Assembly: GCA_046259385.1 (NCBI GenBank)
Contig: JBJYWI010000202.1
Location: 1-7,792, forward strand
DNA length: 7,792 bases
Reading direction: 5' to 3'
Origin: CAVWDI01 sp046259385
Lineage (GTDB): Bacteria > Chloroflexota > Anaerolineae > Anaerolineales > UBA4823
Made by a program: the position numbers and the translations under genes. Position 1 is the stretch's first letter; each line of letters starts with the position of its first letter. The notes under the pieces were generated by a model. That model searched no databases, had not been told where the DNA came from, and worked only from the letters and a program-made list of their open reading frames with translations. Of this stretch, positions 1 to 6,954 are shown piece by piece.

Positions 1-79
1 GAAAAATCCACTTTAAAAAAGAATTATTCTCTTTTCACGCGGGTAATATCAAATCAGCTAATGTTATTTTAACCAGGTG

Positions 80-110
80 TGTTTGCGCATATCGGAGGTT
101 GTTTGCGCAT
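80..110. repeat. Pair of 11-bp direct repeats with 20-bp period
   Basis: The word tgtttgcgcat occurs at 80-90 and again at 100-110, exactly 20 bp apart, so about two helical turns and the same face of the DNA. The bases between and after the copies differ. The pair lies about 100 bp upstream of the predicted -35 box of the topoisomerase gene. Two copies are too few to be an array; a tandem regulator-binding site is the simplest reading, but this is inference. Confidence 0.5.
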
Positions 111-210
111 TAGATTTCTTTACTGTAGAAGGCCAATCTCCTTTTCAATAACGTGCTTAGCACAGCTCAGAAATTTTCTCCTTAAAAAAACCTCCTTTAT
201 TGAAATTTTG

Positions 211-239
211 TTGACTAGCTGGATTTTTTCCCGTAATAT
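211..239 (+). promoter_or_regulatory. Putative sigma70-type promoter for the topoisomerase A gene
   Basis: A -35 box TTGACT (211-216; 5 of 6 to consensus) is separated by 17 bp from a -10 box TAATAT (234-239; 4 of 6). Transcription would start near 246, giving a leader of roughly 58 nt before the ATG at 304. It is the best-spaced promoter in the upstream region and points the right way. Confidence 0.55.
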
Positions 240-293
240 ATATCGCACAAACATTCTATAAAAACCGTCTCCCTTAATCGATCTAGACAGTTT

Positions 294-297
294 GGAG
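294..297 (+). promoter_or_regulatory. Ribosome binding site of the topoisomerase A gene
   Basis: GGAG lies 6 nt upstream of the ATG at 304. This supports that start codon, which also gives the N-terminus expected for the family. Confidence 0.7.
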
Positions 298-303
298 TTC
301 TAA

Positions 304-2802
304 ATGGAAATTGGATTGGTCAAAAAAATTAATATCAACGATGAAATGGAGCAGTCGTATCTTGATTATGCGATGAGCGTAATCGTTTCGCGCGCTTTGC
401 CGGATGCACGTGATGGTCTTAAACCGGTGCACCGTAGAATCTTATATGCAATGCAGGAGCTCGGTTTGCAGCCTGGTTCGCAGTTTAAGAAATCCGCCCG
501 GATTGTCGGTGAAGTATTGGGCAAATACCACCCTCATGGGGATATGGCTGTTTATGATGCCATGACAAGGATGGCGCAGGATTTTTCAATGCGCTACCAG
601 CTTGTTGAGGGCCAGGGCAATTTTGGTAGCATCGATGGGGATGGACCTGCAGCAATGCGTTATACCGAAGCACGCCTGCAGCCAATCGCAGGTTTACTGC
701 TGGAGGATTTGGATAAAGATACTGTTGATTTTGAAGAAAATTTTGATGGGACACTTTCTGAACCTGCAGTGCTTCCTGCATCAATCCCGAATTTCCTTAT
801 CAATGGCGCAACCGGCATAGCAGTTGGAATGTCAACCAGTGTCCCACCGCATAACCTGAGTGAGGTAATCGATGCAATTCAATATATGATCAGGAACTGG
901 TCAAAATTGGATGATATCGGAATTGAAGATTTGATGCAGTTTATTAAGGGACCTGATTTTCCTACCGGCGGTATTATTCTTCAAAAGGAAAAAGAAGGCA
1001 GCTTGGTCAGCGCATACAGTACAGGGAAAGGGAAAATAAACTTACAAGCCCGAGTACATCTTGAGGAAATGGGGCGCGGTAGAAACCGGATCATTGTATC
1101 AGAACTGCCTTATATGACAAATAAATCCTCTTTAATTGAACGCATAGCCATCCTTGCTAGGGAAAATAAGATCGAAGGAATTGCTGATCTCAGAGATGAG
1201 TCTGACCGTCAGGGAATGCGAATTGTGATTGAGTTATATAAAAATTCAAGCCCCGAAGATGTATTGAGCGCGCTCTACAAAAATACGCCAATGCAAAATA
1301 CGATCAGCATCATTATGCTTGCACTCATAGACGGCGAACCAAAAATCCTCAGCCTGAAGCAATCGCTCAGGACTTATATCGAACACCGTCTCGAAATCAT
1401 CCAACGCAGGAGCCAATTCGAACTGGATAGAGCCCAAAAACGGCTCCACATTCTTGAGGGATTAAAAATCGCACTCAGCAACCTGGATGATGTTATCACC
1501 CTGATTCGCAGAGCACCGGATGCGGAGACAGCCCAGATAAGATTAATGAAAAAATACAAACTCAGCACTGTCCAAGCTCAAGCGATTTTAGATGTCCCGC
1601 TCCGTAGATTAGCCGCGCTTGAGAGAAAGAAAATTGATATAGAACACCGGGAAATTAAAACGAAAATTAAGGATCTCGAATCACTGCTCCGTTCTAAACG
1701 TAAAATGCTCGGATTGGCGAGCCAAGAATTGGAAAAAGTAAAGGAAAAGTTTGGGGACCGCCGGAAAACGCAACTGGTCAGACTTTCCGCAAAAACGAAA
1801 GCCAGTCTCACCCTGACCACCACCGATTTAACCCCTCAAAAAACTATCTGGGTCACATTGACAAAAGATGGTCAGATCTCACGTACTTTGGAGAACAAAT
1901 TACCAAGATTAAGTGGAAAAAGCGCACCCGAATTAATCATCAAAGCATCAACGCGCGATACACTCTACCTCATCGCGGAAAATGGCATGGCGGCTGCAAT
2001 TCCAGCTCATGAAGTCCCTGAAACAACGAACACTCTGGAAGGTATTCCTTACCACAAGATCTCAGCGCTGACTGATGGGGTTAAGGTCACATGTTTGCTG
2101 GCTGTACCTCAGCGCAATGACAGAAAGAACACATTGCCCGGATTTGATGACTGGTTTTTCATTACGGCAACCTGCAATGGAATGCTTAAAAAATCAAAAC
2201 TTTCAGATTTACCCGGCGCTTCTGCTGATACTTTCACAATGGTCAAAGTAAATGAAGGTGACAAGCTGATTGGTTTACGCCTGACAAACGGCGAGAATGA
2301 AATTATTTTGGTTACAGCCCTGGGAATGGCGATCCGATTTAATGAAAACGACATCCGACCGATGGGTCTGGTCGCTGCTGGAGTGATGGGAATTAAACTG
2401 AAACCTCACGACAGGGTCATAGGGATCGAGGGATTACCGCAGGAAGGGGAACTATTTTTAATTCTTTCAAATGGATATGCAAGGCGGAATAAAATCAGCG
2501 ACTATCCTGTTCAAGGCAGGTATGGACAAGGGGTACAGGCATGGAAATTAATGGCGGATACACAAATTGCAGGTCTTGCTTTCGGCCGCGGGACCTCGAG
2601 GACAACATTGTTCCTTAAGAAACTCCTTCCAAAAACGGTTCGCCTCGATGATGCACCCATACAGGGTAGGACAGCCCAAGGAAAGCGACTTCTTGAATTA
2701 AAACCGGGTGATAAAATTACTCACGTCGCTACACCATTGGAGCTGTTAAAAATAACAGCAGCCAGTCAGAAAAAGAGAAAAGGGAGGATAAAAAAGAGCT
2801 GA
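304..2802 (+). CDS. gyrA: DNA gyrase subunit A (type IIA topoisomerase A subunit)
   Basis: This 832-residue protein is the DNA breakage-reunion subunit of a type IIA topoisomerase, which works with a GyrB/ParE ATPase to pass one duplex through another. The N-terminal winged-helix core is well conserved: LDYAMSVIVSRALPDARDG (residues 20-38), the KYHPHGD turn (74-80), and the catalytic Arg119-Tyr120 in AMRYTEARL. A coiled-coil gate region lies around 370-490 with QAQAILDVPLRRL. Six beta-pinwheel blades can be picked out in the C-terminal domain, starting near residues 514, 554, 618, 666, 717 and 767. The tail is basic (KKRKGRIKKS). Length fits GyrA. Two oddities: the canonical GyrA-box QRRGGKG of the first blade reads PRLSGKS (534-540), and the quinolone-region residue equivalent to E. 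coli Ser83 is Met81, while the Asp87 equivalent is kept (Asp85). A ParC-type topoisomerase IV subunit or a second GyrA paralogue is the alternative. Confidence 0.92.
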   Translation: MEIGLVKKININDEMEQSYLDYAMSVIVSRALPDARDGLKPVHRRILYAMQELGLQPGSQFKKSARIVGEVLGKYHPHGDMAVYDAMTRMAQDFSMRYQLVEGQGNFGSIDGDGPAAMRYTEARLQPIAGLLLEDLDKDTVDFEENFDGTLSEPAVLPASIPNFLINGATGIAVGMSTSVPPHNLSEVIDAIQYMIRNWSKLDDIGIEDLMQFIKGPDFPTGGIILQKEKEGSLVSAYSTGKGKINLQARVHLEEMGRGRNRIIVSELPYMTNKSSLIERIAILARENKIEGIADLRDESDRQGMRIVIELYKNSSPEDVLSALYKNTPMQNTISIIMLALIDGEPKILSLKQSLRTYIEHRLEIIQRRSQFELDRAQKRLHILEGLKIALSNLDDVITLIRRAPDAETAQIRLMKKYKLSTVQAQAILDVPLRRLAALERKKIDIEHREIKTKIKDLESLLRSKRKMLGLASQELEKVKEKFGDRRKTQLVRLSAKTKASLTLTTTDLTPQKTIWVTLTKDGQISRTLENKLPRLSGKSAPELIIKASTRDTLYLIAENGMAAAIPAHEVPETTNTLEGIPYHKISALTDGVKVTCLLAVPQRNDRKNTLPGFDDWFFITATCNGMLKKSKLSDLPGASADTFTMVKVNEGDKLIGLRLTNGENEIILVTALGMAIRFNENDIRPMGLVAAGVMGIKLKPHDRVIGIEGLPQEGELFLILSNGYARRNKISDYPVQGRYGQGVQAWKLMADTQIAGLAFGRGTSRTTLFLKKLLPKTVRLDDAPIQGRTAQGKRLLELKPGDKITHVATPLELLKITAASQKKRKGRIKKS

Positions 2803-2884
2803 GAAAATACCAGGATGGATAATAAATTATCCTTGATATATTCAGAGATTTCGATATTCTGAAAAGCTTGATATTGGAATTTGC
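2803..2884. other. Convergent intergenic gap
   Basis: The plus-strand topoisomerase gene and the minus-strand hydrolase gene end towards each other here, 82 bp apart. Besides the hairpin at 2817-2832 there is a second weak inverted repeat, ttcaga (2841-2846) with tctgaa (2858-2863), around an 11-nt loop. Neither has a proper T-tract on either strand. Confidence 0.5.
2817..2832. terminator. Weak AT-rich hairpin, possible shared terminator
   Basis: ggataat (2817-2823) is a perfect inverted repeat of attatcc (2826-2832). The stem is short and AT-rich, the two-base gap means the closing pairs cannot form, and only a poor T-run follows. Its place between two convergent stop codons is the main support. 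Confidence 0.3.
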
Positions 2885-3979
2885 TTAATTTGTGGGTTGG
2901 AATTTAAAATGGTAAACAATTTTGTCATTTTTTAATCGGAAAATATCCTTCCCTCTCACAACTTCCGATTCTTCTCGTTTTGCTACCCAATCTAAATAGC
3001 AGTAATCCCCGGTACAGTTATAACCGGTTCGTTCCAGCTTGGTGCCGGGTAGAAGACTCTTGAGATATTTTTCGTACCACTCCCGAACTGTCTTTAGGTC
3101 GTGCATTGTTGTATCCCCAGTCACCAGGTATGCATCTTCACCGTACAGTTCCATGATCTGTTCGAGTTTACGCCCATTTATCAAGCTCAAATACCGTTGT
3201 GTAAAATCGGTGCCTATGTATCCATCATCCCAGTCGTAATCATTGATCACATCCCATATATCTGGCAAGTTTTTACGGCAGTTCATCCATTCCCAGAAAT
3301 TAATTGCGTTCAGATGGGTATCTTTGACAGCATTAAACACTTCGATAATATCCTCAACGTATGGCTCCCAGCCATGTTCGACAAATGCTGCCCCGGTTGG
3401 GATTATCGGGCGGTACGGCTCAATGGCTTGAAACTCTCCAACGCAGCGAGCCAGCTGCTCCCTGGGATTGTGAGCGCCTACCCAATAAAACTGCGGCATA
3501 TTAAAATCGCATTTGTCAAGAAATACCTGCCAAGGAATTTTGTAGTGATATGTCGGATAACGGTATGAGCTCAATGCAATCGGAATATTCGACAGACCCG
3601 ACCGAACCTGGTCCATGAATATCTGCGCAGCTTCGTGCTTGTCTCCTCTTTTATAGGGGGCTTCAACATCGATAACGTAACCATCTAACGAAAATTCTTT
3701 CACCCTTCGAATTGCAATTTTCGCTTCTTCAACCGGGTCACGGCCATAAACATAATGCCATCCCCATACGCCAATTTCATTTGCGCGCAAAGCTGCCACT
3801 ACAGATGGAACCAAATCCACTCCAGTATTCATATCTATGTTATAAGCTGAGGGACCATCAGCAATCTTAATCACCACATGCGACAATCCTGCTTTATTCG
3901 CCAGGTTTGCGATAGCGTTTGGATCACCGTTTTCGCAGAAACGTATCTGCCAGATGAAAAATCCTTTTCCTGTCAGCAT
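2885..3979 (-). CDS. GH25-like TIM-barrel protein with C-terminal NTF2/SnoaL-like domain
   Basis: This 364-residue protein appears to have two domains. Residues about 5-250 look like a TIM barrel of the GH25-like glycosidase fold: successive strands HVVIKIA (34-40), IGVWGWHYVYG (69-79), GYVIDVEAPY (100-109), MPQFYW (161-166), and INFWEWM (226-232). The Asp104-x-Glu106 pair at the end of the fourth-strand-like segment matches the DxE motif that carries the catalytic acids in GH25 muramidases. Residues about 258-361 resemble an NTF2/SnoaL-like cone domain (LSLINGRKLEQIMELYGEDA, then KDIFRLKNDKIVYHFKF). No signal peptide or membrane segment is visible, which is odd for a cell-wall hydrolase. The ATG is 3 nt after the stop of the LCP gene and has no clear Shine-Dalgarno site, so translation is probably coupled. 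A wall-directed hydrolase or a non-catalytic sugar-binding relative is possible; the substrate is unknown. Confidence 0.6.
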   Translation of the reverse strand: MLTGKGFFIWQIRFCENGDPNAIANLANKAGLSHVVIKIADGPSAYNIDMNTGVDLVPSVVAALRANEIGVWGWHYVYGRDPVEEAKIAIRRVKEFSLDGYVIDVEAPYKRGDKHEAAQIFMDQVRSGLSNIPIALSSYRYPTYHYKIPWQVFLDKCDFNMPQFYWVGAHNPREQLARCVGEFQAIEPYRPIIPTGAAFVEHGWEPYVEDIIEVFNAVKDTHLNAINFWEWMNCRKNLPDIWDVINDYDWDDGYIGTDFTQRYLSLINGRKLEQIMELYGEDAYLVTGDTTMHDLKTVREWYEKYLKSLLPGTKLERTGYNCTGDYCYLDWVAKREESEVVRGKDIFRLKNDKIVYHFKFQPTN

Positions 3980-3982
3980 AAT

Positions 3983-5068
3983 TTATTTCAAGTTCTGCGA
4001 TTTGCGGATAACATTCATGACTTTATCTTTATAAGGAACCAGCACCATTGCCCCTCCTGCTGTTATAGAGTTATACACATGGGTGGGTTTGATATACATG
4101 TGATTCAGCTGCGGATTTTTCATGAACCGAACTCCAAATGGAACCCATTTCAAAACATCCAGCAGTTCCAGGTCCGTCTCAACATTGTGCTTGTAAAATT
4201 GGAAGTATGCCGGTGCTTTTGAGAGGGTCTCGAGCGAGAGCAGTTTTGCCAGGATCGCCTCCAGCACTTCCTGCTGGCGCCTGTTGCGTTCAAAGTCATT
4301 GGTGCTCTTTCTGGAACGCACATACCATAATGCGTCATCCGCATCCATTGTGACCTTGCCTTTTGGGATCGTTACATACTTGCCAGCCCTGTAGTCAGAA
4401 ACAGATTTTTCCACTTTTACATCTAGGCTTCCCATCTGGTCGACAATTACCTTGAAATTCTTGAAATTGATCAGGACGTAATGATCGATTTCAACACCGA
4501 AATACGACTTGAAGGTTTGTTTTACCAGCGGGATTTTTCCGTAAAAATATGCTGTGTTGATCCTGTCCAGCCCTCTTCCTGGGATTTCTATAAAGAGGTC
4601 TCTTGGGAATGAAGTTACATTTACATTCCCCTTTTTGGAATTAATGGTGACCAGAATGATCGTATCCGTTCGGAATTCTTTCTGGCCCGGCCGCCGGTCC
4701 GCTCCCAACAGCAGGATATTTATTTGCCCCTCGGGCGCTTCAATCGTTTCATAGCCCTCAAGAGTAAACTCAGTTGGTGTCAAAGTGGGTGTAAAAGTTG
4801 GGGTAATTGTTGGAGTTGGGGTAGTTGTCGGAAGCGGAGTCTCAGTCGGGGTGGATGTATTGGTAGGAGTGATCACATCTGTCGGAGGTATTGGTTGAAA
4901 AGGAGTCGCTGTTGCCTCTCCTTCTTCTTCAAGATGGTCTGGAGTAGGACTGCTTGTTCCGGTCGGCAGCAATGCGGCAGCGGCAACACCTGCTTCAAAG
5001 GGTGTGCCGCAGCTCGATAGCGTTATAAAAAGAATTAAAAGAAGGAATATTTTCTCGATGGATTTCAT
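3983..5068 (-). CDS. LytR-CpsA-Psr (LCP) family lipoprotein
   Basis: LCP proteins transfer glycopolymers from a lipid carrier to peptidoglycan on the outer face of the cytoplasmic membrane. This one has 361 residues. A lipoprotein signal (residues 1-20) ends in a lipobox LSSC with Cys20. A Thr/Pro-rich linker of about 60 residues (roughly 40-100, many TPT units) would act as a spacer. The LCP catalytic domain follows: INILLLGADRR (116-126), FRTDTIILV with Asp135 (132-140), SFPRDL with Arg156 and Asp157 (153-158), RINTAY (169-174), DHYVLINF (195-202), and WYVRSRK...DFERNRRQQ (248-266), whose Arg residues bind the pyrophosphate lipid head group in known members. The C-terminus (about 285-361) is a typical family tail. 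Most studied LCP proteins are anchored by a transmembrane helix; a lipid anchor is less usual. No good Shine-Dalgarno site precedes the ATG at 5068. It lies 146 nt after the receptor gene and 3 nt before the hydrolase gene. Confidence 0.9.
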   Translation of the reverse strand: MKSIEKIFLLLILFITLSSCGTPFEAGVAAAALLPTGTSSPTPDHLEEEGEATATPFQPIPPTDVITPTNTSTPTETPLPTTTPTPTITPTFTPTLTPTEFTLEGYETIEAPEGQINILLLGADRRPGQKEFRTDTIILVTINSKKGNVNVTSFPRDLFIEIPGRGLDRINTAYFYGKIPLVKQTFKSYFGVEIDHYVLINFKNFKVIVDQMGSLDVKVEKSVSDYRAGKYVTIPKGKVTMDADDALWYVRSRKSTNDFERNRRQQEVLEAILAKLLSLETLSKAPAYFQFYKHNVETDLELLDVLKWVPFGVRFMKNPQLNHMYIKPTHVYNSITAGGAMVLVPYKDKVMNVIRKSQNLK

Positions 5069-5119
5069 CTGTGAAATTTATGAGATATTAAGAAATAAAA
5101 TCGAATAATCTCCCAGGGA

Positions 5120-5149
5120 TTAATAGCAAGATAGATGCCAGAATTACAA
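5120..5149 (-). promoter_or_regulatory. Possible promoter for the LCP-hydrolase pair
   Basis: On the minus strand, TTGTAA (5144-5149) is followed after 18 bp by TATTAA (5120-5125), which is preceded by TGC as in an extended -10 element. The start would be near 5113, with a leader of about 45 nt. The -35 box falls inside the loop of the hairpin at 5137-5158. The match is only fair; the two genes could instead be read through from the receptor promoter. Confidence 0.3.
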
Positions 5150-5158
5150 ATATCTGGC
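5137..5158 (-). terminator. Hairpin between receptor and LCP genes
   Basis: gccaga (5137-5142) and tctggc (5153-5158) form a perfect 6-bp stem around a 10-nt loop, 57 nt after the receptor stop codon in the minus-strand direction. The bases after it (atctatcttgct) are not a real T-tract, so it may be an attenuator, a processing site, or a weak terminator. Confidence 0.3.
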
Positions 5159-5214
5159 GGAATATTTAATTCAATTTATTGGTGGCTATTGGGAATTGTT
5201 TTTAAACCGGAATT

Positions 5215-6864
5215 TTATATGTCTTCCCGGTTGATCTGGTCAATTTCTGACCGGAGCAGGGCAATTTCTTCCAGAGCTAGGTTTAATTCTGACTGCAGCC
5301 GTTCTGATTCGCTTATGTCAAATTCGGGTTTCCAGTGCTTTACTATATCTTCGCTTTGCTCTTTAATACTGGCTGATAGCGATAAAGTCTGGATATCAGT
5401 ACTATCGGATTGGGAATCAATAAGTTGTTTAAAACGAGACCGTTCAGTAATTTCTTCTTCCTGGAAATTGGAAACCTGGTCGAGAAATAATTGGTGCTGT
5501 AACTTGGCTTCCCTGTACAAATCACGCGCCTCAAGTTCCAGTTTGCGGGTTTCACTGAGTTGAATATCTAAATTATTAATTTCCCTGCGCTGGTGAAGGA
5601 AATAAACCAACAATCTTGCAAGGATGCTAATATAGTATTCATCACCATCTGTCCATTCCCTGCCTGTATAAGGCGACATGAGAAGCACGCCCGCTCCCGG
5701 TTTATTCTTTGAACCATTTACCGGTATATACAGTGCCGGCCCGGGTTTTTCTAGGGAAAGTCCCCGGGCAATGTGGGAGATATCCTGGTTAGCCTCCAAG
5801 CTAGTGGTATTGATGACTTCTCCATCTTGATTTGCGGTCTGGATTTGGGGCAGTTGTTCCTTTTCAAATTCCACATTTTGCAGAAAAGCTTCTTTTTTTG
5901 AATCATAGCCGCATGAAATCACAATTCTTCCTTCCTCATCCTGCAGGTTAATTATCGCGCAAATATCTGCCCGCATAATCCGCCCGATTGTAACTGCTAT
6001 CTTTGTGCAAACATCGTTTAATTCTTCTTCGGACATTATCTCGACTATTGCCTGCAGAATCTTGGGATCGGTATAGGATGGGCGGCGGTCCAGGACTGCC
6101 TGCTGCTTTTCCAGATGGCGGAGCAAGTCTTCCTTCTCTTTTTTATCAAAATCAAGCTCATCGCTGACCATCCCCTTTGTGAAGCGCAGAGGCAGTGCTA
6201 ATAAGAGTGGAAAAAGGATCCAAAAAGCCAGATATACTGCGGTAGGGAATTCAAATCTATTGGGCAGGACGATGATTTGGAAAACAAAACAGAGAATAAG
6301 CAGGATTTGAGAAAACAGACCGAATCCCCAAAGCGGTGGACGGTTGAACAACAAATACAGTATCCCAACCAACAGAAACCCCACCCCGATCATACCACTG
6401 ATAACACCCAGAAATAAACTGTCCAGGATATTTGCGAAATTTGATGCAGGTAACCAGAATAAAGCCAGCGCAGACAGAACAACTACAAGTGCACCTGTAA
6501 GCGCTGCTGCAATATCCAAAGCTCTTGTCGGGTAAGGAAAAGCCCACAACCAGACCAGCACGACAATATTTAATAGCGTGCTTCCAATATAAATAAATTG
6601 AAGATCAGGGTAATTAATGGGATAAATATATTGGAAAATAAATAATACTAGCAGTCCAATATTCACTGCAGCCAACAAAACCAGGCCCAGCAATGTCCGC
6701 TGGAAAATAGAAGGGTTAGCGCCATTTTTACGGCTCAACGCGAGTAGAAGACCGAAAATAAGGAACATAACCAGAATTGATTGGATTATGATCCCCAATT
6801 CAAAAACCGGTAACAATTCGTAGGCTTGCCGTAAGATTTGAATAGCTGTATTTATATCGAACAT
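5215..6864 (-). CDS. 7TM membrane receptor with GAF domain and coiled coil, no output domain
   Basis: The 549-residue protein begins with about seven hydrophobic helices (roughly 19-43, 57-80, 90-109, 118-138, 147-173, 180-200, 207-226), like the membrane sensor modules of bacterial histidine kinases. A charged linker (232-262) leads to a GAF domain (about 268-425): ILQAIVEIMSEEELNDVC, IMRADICAIINLQDEEGRIVI, ALYIPV, GAGVLLMSPYTGREWTDGDE. A long coiled coil follows (about 425-470 and 518-547, ending LEEIALLRSEIDQINREDI). The layout matches the input half of a sensor kinase, but no HisKA, HATPase, GGDEF or other output domain follows, and the downstream 146 bp shows no kinase remnant in any frame. 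It may signal through a partner, or be a truncated kinase. The ATG at 6864 lies about 12 nt from the predicted transcription start, with only GGGG (6874-6877) as a weak ribosome site. Confidence 0.75.
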   Translation of the reverse strand: MFDINTAIQILRQAYELLPVFELGIIIQSILVMFLIFGLLLALSRKNGANPSIFQRTLLGLVLLAAVNIGLLVLFIFQYIYPINYPDLQFIYIGSTLLNIVVLVWLWAFPYPTRALDIAAALTGALVVVLSALALFWLPASNFANILDSLFLGVISGMIGVGFLLVGILYLLFNRPPLWGFGLFSQILLILCFVFQIIVLPNRFEFPTAVYLAFWILFPLLLALPLRFTKGMVSDELDFDKKEKEDLLRHLEKQQAVLDRRPSYTDPKILQAIVEIMSEEELNDVCTKIAVTIGRIMRADICAIINLQDEEGRIVISCGYDSKKEAFLQNVEFEKEQLPQIQTANQDGEVINTTSLEANQDISHIARGLSLEKPGPALYIPVNGSKNKPGAGVLLMSPYTGREWTDGDEYYISILARLLVYFLHQRREINNLDIQLSETRKLELEARDLYREAKLQHQLFLDQVSNFQEEEITERSRFKQLIDSQSDSTDIQTLSLSASIKEQSEDIVKHWKPEFDISESERLQSELNLALEEIALLRSEIDQINREDI

Positions 6865-6882
6865 GAATGAAAACCCCGGTTC

Positions 6883-6911
6883 ATTATAGCACTAAGCAAT
6901 TCGGTAAACAA
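6883..6911 (-). promoter_or_regulatory. Promoter of the receptor gene (extended -10)
   Basis: Reading the minus strand, a perfect TATAAT (6883-6888) is preceded directly by TGC, an extended -10 element. A -35 box TTGTTT (6906-6911) sits 17 bp upstream. The predicted start near 6876 leaves a leader of only about 12 nt before the ATG at 6864. Confidence 0.65.
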
Positions 6912-6939
6912 ACCATAATTCGCGGTTGACAAATGGTTT
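6910..6939. promoter_or_regulatory. Inverted repeat between divergent promoters
   Basis: aaaccat (6910-6916) is a perfect inverted repeat of atggttt (6933-6939), with 16 bp between the arms. The left arm touches the -35 box of the minus-strand receptor promoter and the right arm lies just after the -35 box of the plus-strand tRNA-Leu promoter. A shared operator is possible, but 7-bp arms in AT-rich DNA can arise by chance. Confidence 0.35.
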
Positions 6940-6954
6940 AACTTCTGTTTAAAT
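6926..6954 (+). promoter_or_regulatory. Promoter of tRNA-Leu
   Basis: A perfect -35 box TTGACA (6926-6931) is followed after 17 bp by TTAAAT (6949-6954; 4 of 6). The start would be near 6961, about 18 nt before the mature tRNA. It probably also serves the FtsB/DivIC-like gene, which has no convincing promoter of its own. Confidence 0.65.

Larger units (their letters stand above)
1..303. other. AT-rich non-coding region upstream of the topoisomerase gene
   Basis: No convincing gene is visible here. A 60-codon reading frame at 79-261 has no recognisable protein character, no ribosome site, and runs through the promoter. Frame 1 is open from the window edge to a TAA at 70-72, and frame 3 to a TAG at 110-112; either could be the tail of an upstream gene but neither is recognisable. 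The stretch holds the direct repeats at 80-110, an 11-bp palindrome (gtgct-t-agcac, 153-163), a promoter at 211-239 and the ribosome site at 294-297. gyrB is not in the window, so I cannot tell whether it is adjacent. Confidence 0.6.

Noticed and set aside
91..110. Two short minus-strand frames starting at the repeats (ATGCGCAAAC)
   Set aside because: They are 13 and 8 codons with no ribosome site; the ATG comes only from the repeated word.
79..261. 60-codon open frame upstream of the topoisomerase gene
   Set aside because: No ribosome site, no protein-like composition, and it overlaps the direct repeats and the predicted promoter.
3101..3568. 155-codon plus-strand frame opposite the hydrolase gene
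   Set aside because: It is antisense to a well-supported gene, lacks domain features, and looks like a shadow frame.
4770..4880. Repetitive G/T-rich stretch as a possible repeat array or CRISPR-like element
   Set aside because: It is the Thr-Pro linker of the LCP lipoprotein read on the other strand; the periodicity comes from TPT codons and no spacers are present.
5069..5214. Remnant kinase domain of the receptor in the gap after its stop codon
   Set aside because: No HisKA- or HATPase-like words are seen in any minus-strand frame, so a simple recent frameshift is unlikely.
5135..5563. 142-codon plus-strand frame opposite the receptor gene
   Set aside because: Its Ser/Arg-rich composition is what the reverse of coiled-coil codons gives; no ribosome site or family features.
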